A stretch of 64,000 bases of DNA from Viscum album (lineage: Eukaryota; Streptophyta; Magnoliopsida; Santalales; Viscaceae), in contig OY728163.1 in NCBI GenBank assembly GCA_963277665.1, positions 1,902,786,644 to 1,902,850,643 on the forward strand, written 5' to 3'. The notes beneath the pieces are model-generated. The model worked only from the letters and a program-made list of their open reading frames with translations, did not search any database and was not told the origin of the DNA. Below, one piece after another: positions 24,731 through 36,241 of the stretch (position 1 is the stretch's first letter; each line of letters begins with the position of its first letter). A program made the translations under genes and the position numbers.

Positions 24731-25860
24731 ATGCCTCCATGAAGAGAGCCATCTAGGGTTCCGATAGTTATAAGCACTAATAGCCCACCAAGCGACAATG
24801 CCTATGTACTGGTCCCTCTACTAGTAGAGGCACTAGCTATAACATTACCCATTGGGCCACCGATGCCACCTGCCCTAGTAGCAGAGAGTGCATTCCACTT
24901 GATCATGTTGCACGAGTTCCAGCGCCAGAGGCCACCTAGTTTTAGGGAAGACACAAACCCATAGGCGGCTGATGACTGGTTGGAGGCTGTAGTGAGAGTC
25001 TTCTGACTGGAAGGAACACTAGATGATCTTATGGTGATCCTTTCCACCAGCCCTCTATAAGAAGTAACAGGAAGATGGTGGATATAGATGATCCAAGTTC
25101 ACGAAGAGGTGATGCTTCTCTGGTCAGACATCAAGAACCCATTTCATGTAGAGCTTGTCCTAGAGAATCTTCACACAGTCCGCATTCAGGAGATACTTCA
25201 TCTATAATAGGGCCGCATGATTTTGGCTCAGTACTCAGAGAGGTCCACTGACCTCTCATACTACTCCATAGAGATCGTTCGGGACCCATTCTTCTAGGCC
25301 CGGTCCTTTGAGCAGGGACAAAGGCGGGAGATCAGGGCTTCGATGATCTCACTCGACAACCTGACATAGGCGGAGGTGTTATAGAAAGCCCTTTTAATTG
25401 AGAGTTTCTTTTCTGAGTAGTCGCCATCAGCGAGACACACTACCAAACATCATGTATCGGAGTCTTCTACAGCTGGCAGTAGATAGATAACTTAGAGTTC
25501 CAGGAGGACTAGACCAACTGGTAGACGACCGCATGATTCAGAGTCGATTGTGTGGGGTACCTAAGGTAGAGAAGGTCATGCCAGGAGTGGCCATTGTTAC
25601 ACATGCGGCGGGCAGGGTCACATGGCTCATGACTTTCTGACCTGCCGTAGAGATGATCAGCAGGCGGTCGAAGGACCACCCAGGAAAGATAGAGATTCTA
25701 CTGAGGAGGTTCGCAGGGAGAGGGCATACATTGTAGAAGAGCTGGCCGTGCAGTTGGCAGTCGGCGATGATTTGAGAAGTTACCGCCAATACCACTAGGT
25801 GGTCCACCCCAACCACAGGGAGTAGGAGGACAAGGGTGAGCATAGCTCTAGGTAACAGAG
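24731..25860 (+). pseudogene. gag of element III (capsid/nucleocapsid), broken
   Basis: Gag forms the virus-like particle that packages element RNA. The start is taken at ATG 24731, about 280 bp after the LTR, where the frame opens with MPP. Around 24920-25060 the frame resembles the plant retrotransposon gag domain: FQRQRPPSFRED, then ADDWLEAVVRVF, and later a GRWW. A second conserved block near 25215-25330 reads AQYSER and SFEQGQRREI. The nucleocapsid zinc knuckle is at 25595-25636: CYTCGGQGHMAHD followed by phenylalanine, so the last cysteine of CX2CX4HX4C is lost. Several in-frame TAG codons interrupt the gene. Pol follows directly, probably as one polyprotein in the ancestor. Not functional. 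Confidence 0.85.
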
Positions 25861-25884
25861 GTGTACGATCACAATGCTCCGAAG

Positions 25885-26280
25885 ATGATTCGAGGTACGA
25901 TCTATGTCTACTCTACCTTAGATGCAGTACTTATAGACACATGTGACACTCATTATTTTATTGACACTTCCCTCATTCGGAGCTCATATATTCTGACCCA
26001 GAATTTGGCTTGATCCATACATCTAGAGACTCTTACGGGAGCAGATTCGATGATTACACATTGGTGCTGTTAGTGTGAGCTAACACCAGGAGGCAAGAGC
26101 TTCGGCTGGGATCTCCTAGTAGCAGTGTCGAGGACTTACAAAATCATCTTGGGTATGGACTGCTTATCTACATTTCATGCTCAGATCGACTATGTTAAGC
26201 ACAAAGTGATATGTTTCTGCACTGATGGGACCACATTTACCTTCACCAGCTTGAAGGGAGCCTTTGCTGCATAGGATGGA
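25885..26280 (+). pseudogene. Aspartic protease domain of element III pol, broken
   Basis: Retrotransposon aspartic protease cuts the gag-pol polyprotein. The domain begins MIRGTIYVYSTLDAVLIDTC at 25885. The catalytic DTG triplet reads DTC (25936-25944), so the active-site glycine is lost. Downstream, ITHW and the C-terminal ILGMDCLS (near 26148-26170) are the family landmarks. Several stops are present. It lies between gag and the RT in one ancestral frame. The corresponding domain in element VIII carries a different active-site change (DTR), so the two were inactivated independently. Confidence 0.85.
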
Positions 26281-27320
26281 CTTACTCGGAGGAGGGTGTA
26301 TCCAATTACAAATCAGTTGGGTAGCCTTACCCTTAGAGCTGTTGATGTGGAGAGTAAGAGTTATCCTTTAGTGGTGGACCAGTATGCAGATGTTTTCCCT
26401 AATGATGTTTTGGGTCTACCTCATCACATAGAGGGGAACTTTTACATTGAATTGTACCCCAAGACGACACTGATATCTACACCAGTGTATTGGGTGGCTC
26501 CCATGGAGCTTCTTGAGCTTTGGGTACAACTAGAGGACTTACAGGGGAAAGGATTTATTCATCCTAGTGTTTCTCCTTGGGCAACCCTGATTTTTTTTCC
26601 AAGAAGGCTGATGGGAGGTTGAGACTTTGTGTCGAATATCGGCCCCAAAACCAGGTGACCATGAAGAACAATTACCCACATACGAGTATTGACAACATAT
26701 TTGATCAGCTGAAAAGAGAACGGTGGTTCTCGAAGACAGACCTCATATCAGGCTATCACCAGCTCAGAGTACGAGATGGGTATGTGCCAAAGATGGATTT
26801 TGGATGTCTGTACGACCATTACGAGTTCTTGGTTATTACATTCAGAATAACCAATGATCCAGCAGTGTTCATGGGATTCCTGAAAAAGATCTTTCAGCCA
26901 TAACTTGATATCTTTGTAGTAGTCATCATCGATGACATTCTGATCAACTTGGCTTCTGAGGAGGAGCATGCCTATCATTTTCAGGTAGTACTAGACACAC
27001 TACAAGAGCACCATATTTATGTTAATCTATCAAAGTGCTAGTTTTGGATTAGAGAGGTTCACTTTCTGAGACATTTCATATCAGAGGATGGAGTTGCAGT
27101 GGATCCAGCGAAGATTGAGGTGGTACTTGCTTGGGATCCACCCAGGACTGTGATGGAGGTACAGAGTTTCCTGGGTTTGGATGGACACTACCAGAGGTTT
27201 TTGCCAGATTTCTCCAGAGTTGCAGTACCTCTATCATTGTTGACAAAGAAGGGGAAACCCTTCATGTGGTCGGTGAGATGCCATCGGAGTTTTCAGGAGT
27301 TGAGAAAGAGACTAACTAGT
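26281..27320 (+). pseudogene. Reverse transcriptase of element III, frameshifted
   Basis: RNA- and DNA-directed DNA polymerase of the gypsy family. The frame carries the linker (DVFPNDVLGLP at about 26388-26420) and the palm entry (IHPSVSPW). It then shifts in a run of eight T at 26591-26598. In the new frame it reads KKADGRLRLCVEYR, FDQLKRERWFSKTDL and SGYHQLRV. The catalytic box is intact as VIIDDIL near 26920-26940, with both aspartates, but a TAA lies just upstream in place of the tyrosine of PYLD. The RT-connection follows (about 27060-27320) with VDPAKIE, QSFLGLDGHY and LTKKGKPF. A stop replaces glutamine in KCQFW. Not functional. Confidence 0.92.
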
Positions 27321-27717
27321 GCCCCACATCTTGAGTCTTCCATAGGAGGTCGTAGGGTACGTAGTCTACTACGACACATGAGGGACCGGACTCAGATGTG
27401 TCTTGATGCAGGAGTGAGTGGTGATCGCTTACGGTTCTCAACAGCTGAGATAGCATGGGAAAAACTATGATCCCCATGACATAGAGTTAGTAGCATTGGT
27501 CTTCACCTTGTTGATGTGGTGACACTATCTGATGGGAGAACTCTTTACAGTGTACTCTGATCACAAGAGTCTCAGGTATATCTTCTCTCAGAAGGACCTG
27601 ATTCTGAGACAACGACATTGGATGGAGTTCCTCCAGGACTATAACATAAAGATTTTCTATACTCATGGGAAGGGGAACATTGTAGAAGATGAACTCAGCA
27701 GGAGGACTGATATATAG
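27321..27717 (+). pseudogene. RNase H domain of element III, frameshifted
   Basis: Degrades the RNA strand of the RNA-DNA hybrid during reverse transcription. A frameshift near 27330-27345 separates the readable parts. In the restored order one sees a decayed DAS block, LRCVLMQE, a HDIELVAL block near 27478, SDHKSLRYIFSQKDL near 27558 and QRHWMEFLQDY near 27620. The end, GKGNIVEDELSRR, is at 27667-27707. The usual alanine of VADALS is glutamate. Stops occur in several places. The integrase follows. Confidence 0.88.
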
Positions 27718-29239
27718 CTTCTAGGCATGGCGACAGAGCAGCTGGCTGCTTTGCAAATATCATTTGTGGATAGAGATGGAGAAGATTTTCTCCTGTCTAT
27801 TACAGTCACTCCCCCACTTCTTCAGCGATTCAGGGAGGCCCAGTGAGGGGACACTTACTGTGAGACATGATGTGCTCAGATATCTACAGGACAGGAACCT
27901 AATGGATTTCTTGAAGGTTTAGAGCACAACATCCTCTTTAGAGGATGTAACATGGTACCAGTTTTTCTTCTGGAGGAATTGCTGAGGGAGTTCCACACAT
28001 CCCCTAGAAAAATACATCCATGAGTGGAGAAGATGTACCATAATCATCGATGACAGCACTGGTGGCCGGGAATGAAGAAAGAATAGTAGAGTTTGTTTCT
28101 TGGTGTCTCCCATGTTAGCAAGTGAAGGCGGAGCATCCGGTACCAGAAGTCTTAGTCACCCTTTAGAGGAACCTGAGTGGAAGTGGGATGGGATATCTAT
28201 GGACTTCATGATAGGACTTACACATACATCTAGTAGGAATTACTATATTTGGGTGATCATTTACTGACTCACCAAGTCGGCCCACTTCCTACCGATCAGA
28301 GAGAAGGGTTCAGTAGAGATCACGAGACACCTCTATGTGAAAGAGATTGTGCGGATACATGGGGTACCTTAGATGACTGTCTTCGATCATGATGCACAGC
28401 TTACTTCCCAGTTATGGAAGGGGTTGCAGGAGGCTTTTGGGATGCAGCTTCATTTTAGAACTGCCTTCCATAATCAGACAGACGACCAGACTGAGTGGAC
28501 CATTCATACCCTTAAGGATATGTTGCGTTCTTTTGTCCTCAACTTTGGTGGAAGCTGGGAGGATCACTTTCCTATGGTGGAGTTTTGATACAACAACAAA
28601 TATCACTCCACCATTGGGATGACACCTTTCGAGGCATTGTACGAGAAAACTTTCATATCACTTTTGTGATGGACTGACCCAGGGGAGTCAGCGCTAGTGG
28701 GATAAGAGATGGTACGGGATACCACCGAGAAAGTGCAAATCATCCAGGAGTGGATGAAGACTACATAGAGTAGGAAAAATTCTTTTTTTGATAGGAGACC
28801 GAGACCTCTAGATTTCGAGGATGGTGACAACTTCTTACTACGGGTCTCACCTCGACGAGGTTTGCAAATATTTGGCGAAGATGGAAAGTAATATTAGAGG
28901 TTCATTAGACCTTTTCATGTCCTCTGCAGAGTTGGAGAGGTGGATTACTACTTATCTCTTCCACCTCCATTGCACTGGGTGCATGACGTCTTCCATGTAT
29001 CCCAGTTGAGGAGATATGTGCATGACCCTTATAACATCATCAACCATGTCGAGCTAGACGTCGAAGATAGGGAGACTTTTATGGATGTTCTAGTAGAGAT
29101 TGATGATCAATAGGAGCAGGTCCTTTCTGGATGGTCGATACCTCTGGTGCACTTTTACTGGCAGCACGATAACCTCTATGAGAGAACATGGGAGTGGGAG
29201 GATCATATGCATGTTCTGTACCCCCACTTGTTCTCTTAG
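27718..29239 (+). pseudogene. Integrase and C-terminal tail of element III, broken
   Basis: Integrase inserts the cDNA. The N-terminal zinc-binding part is visible near 28010-28080 (HNHR, WWPGMKKE). The core then follows at about 28240-28620: the first catalytic aspartate in WVIVDRL is replaced (WVIIY then a stop), the second block reads FDHDAQLTS, and the glutamate survives in QTEWTIHTLKD. The conserved STIGMTPFEALY block is near 28613. The C-terminal domain includes HDVFHVSQLRRY-like residues near 28978-29020 and a tail with IPLVHFYW and RTWEWE before the stop at 29237-29239. That tail resembles the end of plant chromovirus integrases. Compared with element VIII, this copy keeps about 360 bp around the zinc-binding domain. 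Not functional. Confidence 0.88.
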
Positions 29240-29273
29240 TTTGAGTTGTGGCTTATGGAAACATAAAGCCCTG

Positions 29274-29285
29274 AGTTGGGGAGAA
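29274..29285 (+). other. Polypurine tract of element III
   Basis: AGTTGGGGAGAA lies immediately before the 3' LTR. It matches GAGGTGGGAGTAA at the same place in element VIII. It would prime plus-strand synthesis. Confidence 0.75.
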
Positions 29286-29586
29286 TATGATGACATAGAA
29301 TTTCCATATAATATTTTTTAATTAAATGGAAATTTTACAACTCCATGAAAATTTATGGCGTGTGATTCCAAGGCACAGAGTTCCTGCAATGAATTTTTTA
29401 ACTTTATTTTCAAGTATGTTCAGTAAACATGGGAGAGGGTTTTTTTTAACTTTTGAACCAGTGATTAGAATTGAAATCCAAGGGCACCATTGAACTCACA
29501 ATGCCATTATTCTCTTAAGGAAACCATCATCTCGACCACAGTAGATCGATGGTGGATGTTAGTTTTTCACTTATTTGTGAAAGAAT

Positions 29587-29632
29587 AAAAATAAAATAAA
29601 ATGGTGTAACATTTTATTTTTTATTTTATTTT
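29587..29632 (+). repeat. A+T-rich inverted repeat in element III 3' LTR
   Basis: Same stem as at 21603-21640, with a longer T-rich right arm and an altered loop (GGTGTAA). The stem remains formable. Confidence 0.75.
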
Positions 29633-31250
29633 CAAACTCCCATGTGGATGTTTCAAAGGTGGGGACCCCCTGAACTAAACCTCATTTGATAGTTTATGGT
29701 GGTGGGGACCACCCGAGTATAAACCTCCTTGAAGTCCCCTTTAATGGGAGAAACCCTCAAACTTCCAATTATATGTGTGGGAGCCTCTTCAAATCCTACA
29801 ACATTTATTATTCCAAATCAGTTAATTAATTAAGACATTTTGAATTTATGCCAACGAACTAAATAGACAAAATAATCTATTATGTTGTCTACATGGCACT
29901 TTTGGTGGAATTGGAAGGAAGGAGCCTTGGGAGAAAGGCCTCCAATGAAGAATGTCGACTTCAACTCCAACTTCTTACATGAAACATACATTAATGAGAA
30001 ACATCTTCAATGTCAATGAACTGACGATCAAGGAAACACCGACATCACCAATGTCTGTCTATTCCTAACGAAATCATCTCCTTCCCCGTGGACAATATTT
30101 AACGAATCAAACGAACGAAGTAGGGAGGGTGTTTGAATTATTTTTCCTCTACCCATTCTTGATATTCTTGTTCTTGTTGAGTTTCTTGCTACTGCTCTAA
30201 CATGGAGGGTGAAGGCCAAAAAACATGGGCTGACCCCTCCTTCGTTCATCTTAAATGATGCATCCTTCACGATGAAAGATGTCGACTTTGGTGGCGGTGA
30301 CCGGTGCCGGTGATTGGCACCAGTAGAACTCAGGAACCACCGATGAAGGCATGGTGCCCCGCTGTCCCGTGGCCTCCACGGCCAACGACGCTAAACCGTT
30401 CATGGCCATCGACACCCCACGAACTCGCCACTCTGCCCCACAACATCACCATGCCACCCCATGGACTAGTCACATGGCCCCAGCCAAGCCCCACTGCGGC
30501 ACCAACGGCCTCACGACACTACTCTGGATGAGCCACCCCGCGGCACCCGTGGCCTCACTACGTCGCCCTGCGGCCTCACCATGCTGCCCTGGCCGAGTCA
30601 CCCCACGACCTCCTCCCTCCTATCTATGCCACTCCGGCCGAGCTTCCCCAAGTCCTCACCCCCTTACGGTACACTCTACTGTCGAGACGCCCCACACCCT
30701 CATGGCACCCCCGCGGTCGAGCCGCCCCACACCCCCACGACACCCTCGCGGTCTCATGACCCTCATGTCCTACCAAGGATAGGTCCAGTAGGCCAGGCTA
30801 CCCAGCGGCCCAGGTGGACGAATGTCAGGTTGGTCCGACCAAGTCGGACCATACCCGGACCAGATACGACCCTATACTTTACTTGGGCCATAACATTGGC
30901 ACCAGATGTCTGTTTGATGAATGGTCAGTGGCGCTAGAAACCTTGGAGTGACATGGCCCCTTTGGTATACCCCACTAAAGTTATGGTTAATGTTGGGTAA
31001 CGGTCAGGTTGGATAGAGCACAAATCCAACCGATACCTCTGAAAAAAAGGCCAATAACTCATAGACTAGACGTTTGAATGACGCGCCATCTATTATATTA
31101 AGACCCCTATGATGTGGCAGTCCTTTGAGATACTTCTTCGTGGGACATGGTGGAAGTTGGAGTATCAAACAGTAGATTGTGGAGCGGATCGTCCTGGAGA
31201 CGAGTGGGCATTGTGTGGGAACCGAGTAGCTGGCTATGACGTGAAGAATG

Positions 31251-31530
31251 TAGAGCGATCCTGTGTGGGTCAACACGTAGAGCAATCCTGTGTGGGTCAG
31301 TACCAAGCGATCCTGGGTGGGTCAGCACTTAGAGTGATCATGTGTGGGTTAGCACTTAGAGAGATCTTGTGTGGGTCAGCACCTAGTGATCCTGTGTGGG
31401 TGAGTACATTGCGAACCTATGTGGATCATCACTTAGCGATCCTATGTGGGTCATCACCTTGCGATCTTGTGTGGGTCACCACTTAGTGAACCTGTGTGGG
31501 TCAGCACCTGGCGATATTGTGTGGGTCTGC
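31251..31530 (+). repeat. 26-bp tandem array (element III 3' LTR copy)
   Basis: About ten units of GATCCTGTGTGGGTCAGCAC type with links such as CTTAGC and CTTGC. This copy is more regular than the 5' LTR copy. Confidence 0.9.
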
Positions 31531-32400
31531 CACATAACATAGTAATATGATTCAGCAGTCACATCTAATCATCTCTACTATTGTACATTAGATATACCTG
31601 TAAAGAGGTGAGTTCATACCTGTTTGGTACTTTCCTTCGTGGTAATACCTTGGTGGTATTCTTCTGTGTGGTATACCTTTGTGGTACTTGACATTATGAG
31701 TTTCCTTCCTTTTGAGAACAGTTGAGCTTTGAGTTTTTGGGTTGGACCCTATTTTTCATCATGATTGAGATGGGTATACTTGATAATGTAGGTATATGTA
31801 TAGACATATACCTAAGTAGGGTTGAAAGGTGACTTCATGCTTTGAGATTTATCCTTTGTGGATTTTGTGAGACCTAGAGGGTCTCAGGGTCCCTACTGAG
31901 TATCGTTATACTTACCACAGCATGGGCTATGCTCTCACCATGTTTTGTTTAGCGCAGATGAAAAATAGTGTTGATCGAGGCTGAGGATACCATGACTGGA
32001 CAGTTCCTGGTGGTGGAGCATATGACGTGACGGTACGTAGAAGAGTTGGACGGACATGGAGTGCTAATGAGGTGATCTATACCTACCCTTCAGGTAGGAA
32101 CCTCGGAGGACAACCCAGTTTCTATTTTCCTTTTTCTTTCAATTGTATTTCAGTTGTACTTGTATGTTTACAGTTGTTCTTGTATTTTTGACCCCTTTTA
32201 CTTTTAGCACTCTTTTTGTTATATAGTTTACTTGTGTTCGTATCTTTTTGTGTGCTTGGTTGAGTGTGTTTATAGGATATAAAGGAAATGCCTTCCCAGT
32301 TATATGGAATATGCCATTTGGTGCTAGTCTCCAGCCCCTGGCCTATCAAAGGCGGGCTTGGGGTAGTAACGGCACGGGCCCCAGGGGATGGGTCGTGAAA

Positions 32401-32405
32401 AAACT
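32401..32405. other. Right target-site duplication of element III (AAACT)
   Basis: Exact match to 21299-21303. It fixes both ends of element III to the base. Confidence 0.9.
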
Positions 32406-32830
32406 CCTGAATAAAAAGGAAACATAATGTATGATAAATCCCAAATATTCAAATTCAATGGAATTAGAAAAAAATAAAATCAATTTCTCCACATTTCAAT
32501 AGAATCTCTACTAGAAGATTCAAACTGGGTGAGGTTATTCTTATACAATCATAATCGAATAAGTTAACAACTAAAATTATGTTATATAAGATACATTATT
32601 CCTAAAATAAATGCAATATAATACATATTTTAATTATGTATCTATGATTTCTTTTATATCATTCAATTTTCAATAGTATATCAAATAAACTCTTAACACA
32701 TTAAGGAATAATTGTTTAGTTGATACTCTTAGTAGAAATTGTATATACATGAAATTATATTGGTATATCTCTATTAAAATGTAAATAGGTTATTTATTTG
32801 AAAAAATTGTGGAAATTAAAATGGTCAACA
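32406..32830 (+). other. Element II internal region before pol, nothing readable
   Basis: A+T-rich. By position this is the gag-to-protease part of element II, continued from the left of element III. No motif is readable until the ILGMDCL block at about 32837. Confidence 0.4.
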
Positions 32831-34780
32831 TTGATATAATCCTTGGTATGGATTGTCTAAAATGTCATAATTTATTTCCACGAGGATGATATTACAATCC
32901 TAGTTGATGGAATAGAATCACTTTTTAGAGGAGATATTTCATTTCGTGTGTCTTATTTCGAACCACCTCAACTGGATTATCTAATGAAATTCAAGGAGAT
33001 GAGGAATCAAGTGATTAGAAGAATATTCATAGAATTGAGTATTTATTTATGATGAAGGATTAGATATATCTATTTCCAAAACAACTAGTTGGATATCCAC
33101 CTTATAATGAAGTTGAATTCTCTATTGAGTATATCCCTAGGGAAAAACCATTATCTAAGACTCCCATTAGAATGGATCTAGTGTAATTAGTGGAATTATA
33201 TAAATAATGAAAATTATTTTTTGATATGGGATTCATAAATACTATTATTGAACCCTATGATGAAACCATAATAATTTTGAAAAAGGATTATGGGTAAATG
33301 GGGAAATACATTAATTACATAGAAGTAAATTACATTACTATAAAGAACAAGTATCATTTTTCCTATATTGATGATCGATTCGATCAACTTCTTGGATCAT
33401 AATAATTTTCAAATATTTATCTCTATTATATTTAACTTCAATTAAAATTATAGAATAATGATATACGAAATACATAATTTCTCACAAGGTTTGGGTATTT
33501 TAAGTCCACCGTAACACCCATTGGGTCAGTAAATTCACCATCTGTGTTTATGGATGTAATGAGTAGATTATTCAAGGATCATATTGATAAATTAAAATTT
33601 TTATTAATATTATCATTATAAACTCTATGTTATATTAATACCATGAAGACTATTAATTTATTTTCATTGAGACTATAAGAGAGAAGGATCTATATAAAAA
33701 ACGTATTTAGGGTTAATTTTGGATTTAGAATGTTTTTGTGTTGGTCATATTTTCTCTAGGGATGGAATATTAGTTAACTCTTCAAAAGAATATGTTGTTA
33801 ATTAATGGACCATACTATTGAACAAAATAGTGATACATTATTTCAGGGGATTAGCTTATTACTATTTATGATTTATTGTTACTTTTTCTAGACTATCTAA
33901 TATGTTGGACATGTTATGACATAAATGAGTCAATATCAAAAGGTATATGGAATGTGATAAATTATTTTTAGAATTAATAATAAATTGATAAATGTATCAA
34001 TTTGAACCTTAAAATCTTAAAATGATTGATGTGTTATATATATCAATGAATCAAAGAACAAGCTAGGGTGTGTTCATATGAAAAATGGTATATTTTCTTT
34101 TATGCACAAATGAAATTAATAACACTTGAACAACATTTTTAATCTCATTATCATGAGTGGGAATATGTAATATTTTCATTGAATTTATGGAGGAATTATC
34201 TTTATAGTGAAATATGTGATATATATATATACAAATAAAAAATTGAAGTATCTGTTCATATAGATAATGTTCCACATGATGGAAAGGATATGTATATAAA
34301 AGCTCTAGGGATGTGATTTTTTAATACACTACCACCATAAAAAATAAAACAAGGTATACGATTTAATGAGTAGTAATGATCATGGAGGTTTATACATGAT
34401 GAGTATGGACAAGGATTCTATATTCCTAGATTAGGTAAAATTAGATATGTTGTTTATAAAGGAACGAGATTGATCATTCCTTTACCATGTAATTTACAAA
34501 AATATATATATTATTCATCATAAATAGGTGTAAATATGATAACAAGGGTTTAAAAAAGAAAATTAAAACAATAATAGAATAGAAATTGATAAAATTCAAC
34601 TATTAAGTTAGTGTTTATAAAGAGACTATGTGTCCCAACAATACTAGAGCTAAAGAAAGAGTTATTAGATGAATCACGTTGCTAAAACCTATCGATACAA
34701 CCTTTTAGTACTATAATGTATAATGATATAAATGTAAATTTTTTTGAAGAAAATATATAGTCTAAAATTAAAGACTATGT
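32831..34780 (+). pseudogene. Element II pol relic (protease end to integrase N-terminus)
   Basis: Starts with IILGMDCLKCHN at about 32835, the end of a gypsy protease. A linker with YNEVEFSIEYIPRE follows near 33105. RT blocks are YIDDRFDQLLGS near 33375 and SVFMDVMSRLF near 33545; the catalytic DD box is not clear. RNase H fragments appear near 34065-34220 (GCVHMKNG-like, then a weak ALKLWRHYL equivalent). A block resembling the integrase N-terminus is at about 34615-34735 (RLCVPTILELKKELLDES and STIMYNDIN). Stops are frequent. The relic is colinear with the family and cut by insert IV at 34795. A second, weaker integrase-like string near 34430-34555 is not counted. This was once a polymerase-integrase polyprotein and is now dead. 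Confidence 0.8.
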
Positions 34781-34794
34781 GTAAAATACATAGA
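34781..34794. other. Left 14-bp target-site duplication of insert IV
   Basis: GTAAAATACATAGA, repeated exactly at 36228-36241. Confidence 0.85.
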
Positions 34795-36227
34795 TTGACT
34801 GAAAATTCATTTTTTTAATTTTGAGAAACACTTTTTGGCTAAGTGAGAACCCACGAGTAAAAAATAACATTGAGGCTATGTGAGAATGACCAAGACATCA
34901 CAATAAGAAATATATAGGCTGGGAAAAGAACCTTGTCCAAGAGCAATCCCATCTAAAAAACACCACAAAAACACAAGACATCACTTTATGGTGAAGTGTG
35001 AAGAGAACAACAAAAATGAGATGCAAACCTCAGGATCAGACTACTGTTACTAGAACAAACCAAAACCAACCCAAAATTCCATGAATCCTTTGAGCTGAAC
35101 CAGTATGGGGTCATTCATGGAGAAAAATTGCAAGAAGGGAAGAGGAGGGATAATGAACATTAGAATTGATGCAAAAGTAGCAATACACACGGGAAAAAAC
35201 AATGTTGAAGTAGGACCGCAAGCAATGCATAATGCAGATTCCCATATGACGAACAAACAAAGGAGGGTGGAAAATGGCAGAGGCTTCGTCGACAGAGCTC
35301 CAAATGTAGAACCAAGGGATTTTTGAACTGGGAGGCTAAGAGAAACCTACAACCAAAATGTATTCGGAGAAGAGATCAAACCATAACCATTTTCACACCT
35401 GTATCACCCCATTGAAGGAGAATGAATGGTCGATGAGGTTCATTGACATAGCTCTCAAGAGACGACACCGAGGATGCCCGAATAAGGGAACAAGTGGGCG
35501 CCATGAGGATCCATCCTCCAGACTACTACACACTCCACGACACATGGGATCTGAGGGCTGAAGGGCATTCTCTATGTCAGCAGCCTCATGGCGGCAAGAT
35601 CCAAGATGAAGGAATCATTGTGGATAGTGCCGCTTCGTGGGACTTCATCGTTGACAAGCAGCAGGGTCACTCAAGGGGTGCCAGACATAATTCTATCAGG
35701 ACAATGTAGGTAGTGTGTGGGAGAATCGATGCAAAGGAGGCCTGACACACTCACAACCATGACTGAAACTAGACGGATCTAAACACCGAACAAGGAAAGG
35801 TCTTTTCTAGAAGAGACAACTCACATAGAGAGAGAGAGGATCTAGAGGCCCTAGAGAGCATGACGATGTCGGCCTCATAGTTTCAGGATCAAGGAGAGGC
35901 CCAGTACTATCGGGGAACAGTCTTGGGATATGGGGGATGAATGGTGTGCTCGATGGTAGTGACCTCACCCTGGGGGATCTAGGAGGGAGGTCGTTGTGAT
36001 CAGCGCCGCTCGAAGAGATGTCGTGGACTGTTCCAGATAGGGAGGTCGTGGGGTCTTAATCAGTGAAATGAACTAGGGGGGATACTAGGATGGGAGAAAG
36101 ACTCGATCCCATATCAGATGTATCTGGTAGCCGATGGTATGAAGGTTGAGCAAATCCTAGGAAGCGGATCCCTAGGTCGCCACTAGGATGATACCCACGC
36201 AACACCCCTTATGGGCGCATCCTCCCC
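34795..36227 (-). mobile_element. Insert IV: 1433-bp non-LTR-type insertion
   Basis: The segment differs sharply from its flanks: it is less A+T-rich and contains CpG. It is bracketed by an exact 14-bp duplication. A long duplication, no terminal inverted repeats and no LTRs argue for target-primed reverse transcription, that is a LINE-type insertion or a retroposed transcript. On the minus strand it starts GGGGAGGATGCG and ends in an A-rich stretch (AAAATTAAAAAAATG) before TCAGTCAA, which would suit a decayed 3' tail; hence the minus call. A 68-residue minus-strand frame at 35050-35256 is hydrophobic and unlike any family I recognise. No reverse transcriptase motif is visible, so if it is a LINE the copy is partial. 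Other readings are a SINE-like composite or an mRNA retrocopy. Confidence 0.7.
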
Positions 36228-36241
36228 GTAAAATACATAGA
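36228..36241. other. Right 14-bp target-site duplication of insert IV
   Basis: Exact copy of 34781-34794. Confidence 0.85.

Larger units (their letters stand above)
21304..32400 (+). mobile_element. Element III: full-length Ty3/gypsy retrotransposon
   Basis: 11.1 kb, complete from LTR to LTR. It has 3147-bp and 3115-bp LTRs, exact AAACT target duplications, a tRNA-Met-type primer site, gag, protease, RT, RNase H, integrase, a C-terminal tail and a polypurine tract, in gypsy order. Long LTRs, this primer site and the integrase tail with IPLVHFYW and RTWEWE fit the plant chromovirus lineage near Tekay/Del; the lineage is an inference. The coding region has many stops and at least one clear frameshift, so it is dead. 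The LTRs differ visibly throughout. Element VIII on the other strand is a relative with recognisably similar LTR ends and protein. Confidence 0.95.
29286..32400 (+). repeat. Element III 3' LTR (3115 bp)
   Basis: Begins TATGATGACATAG, where the ancestral TG is now TA, and ends GGTCGTGAAA just before AAACT. It is colinear with the 5' LTR, including the hairpin (29587-29632), the G+C-rich block (about 30295-30800), the 26-bp array (31251-31530) and the GAGTATCGTTATACTTACC motif (31899-31917). Many substitutions separate the two. Confidence 0.92.

Noticed and set aside
34380..34560. A second integrase N-terminus in element II
   Set aside because: The string with LGKIRYVVYKGT resembles the family only loosely; the better match is at 34615-34735. 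I count one.
34795..36227. A DNA transposon or Helitron for insert IV
   Set aside because: Ends are not inverted repeats, there is no TC start with a CTRR end, and a 14-bp duplication is too long for common cut-and-paste families.
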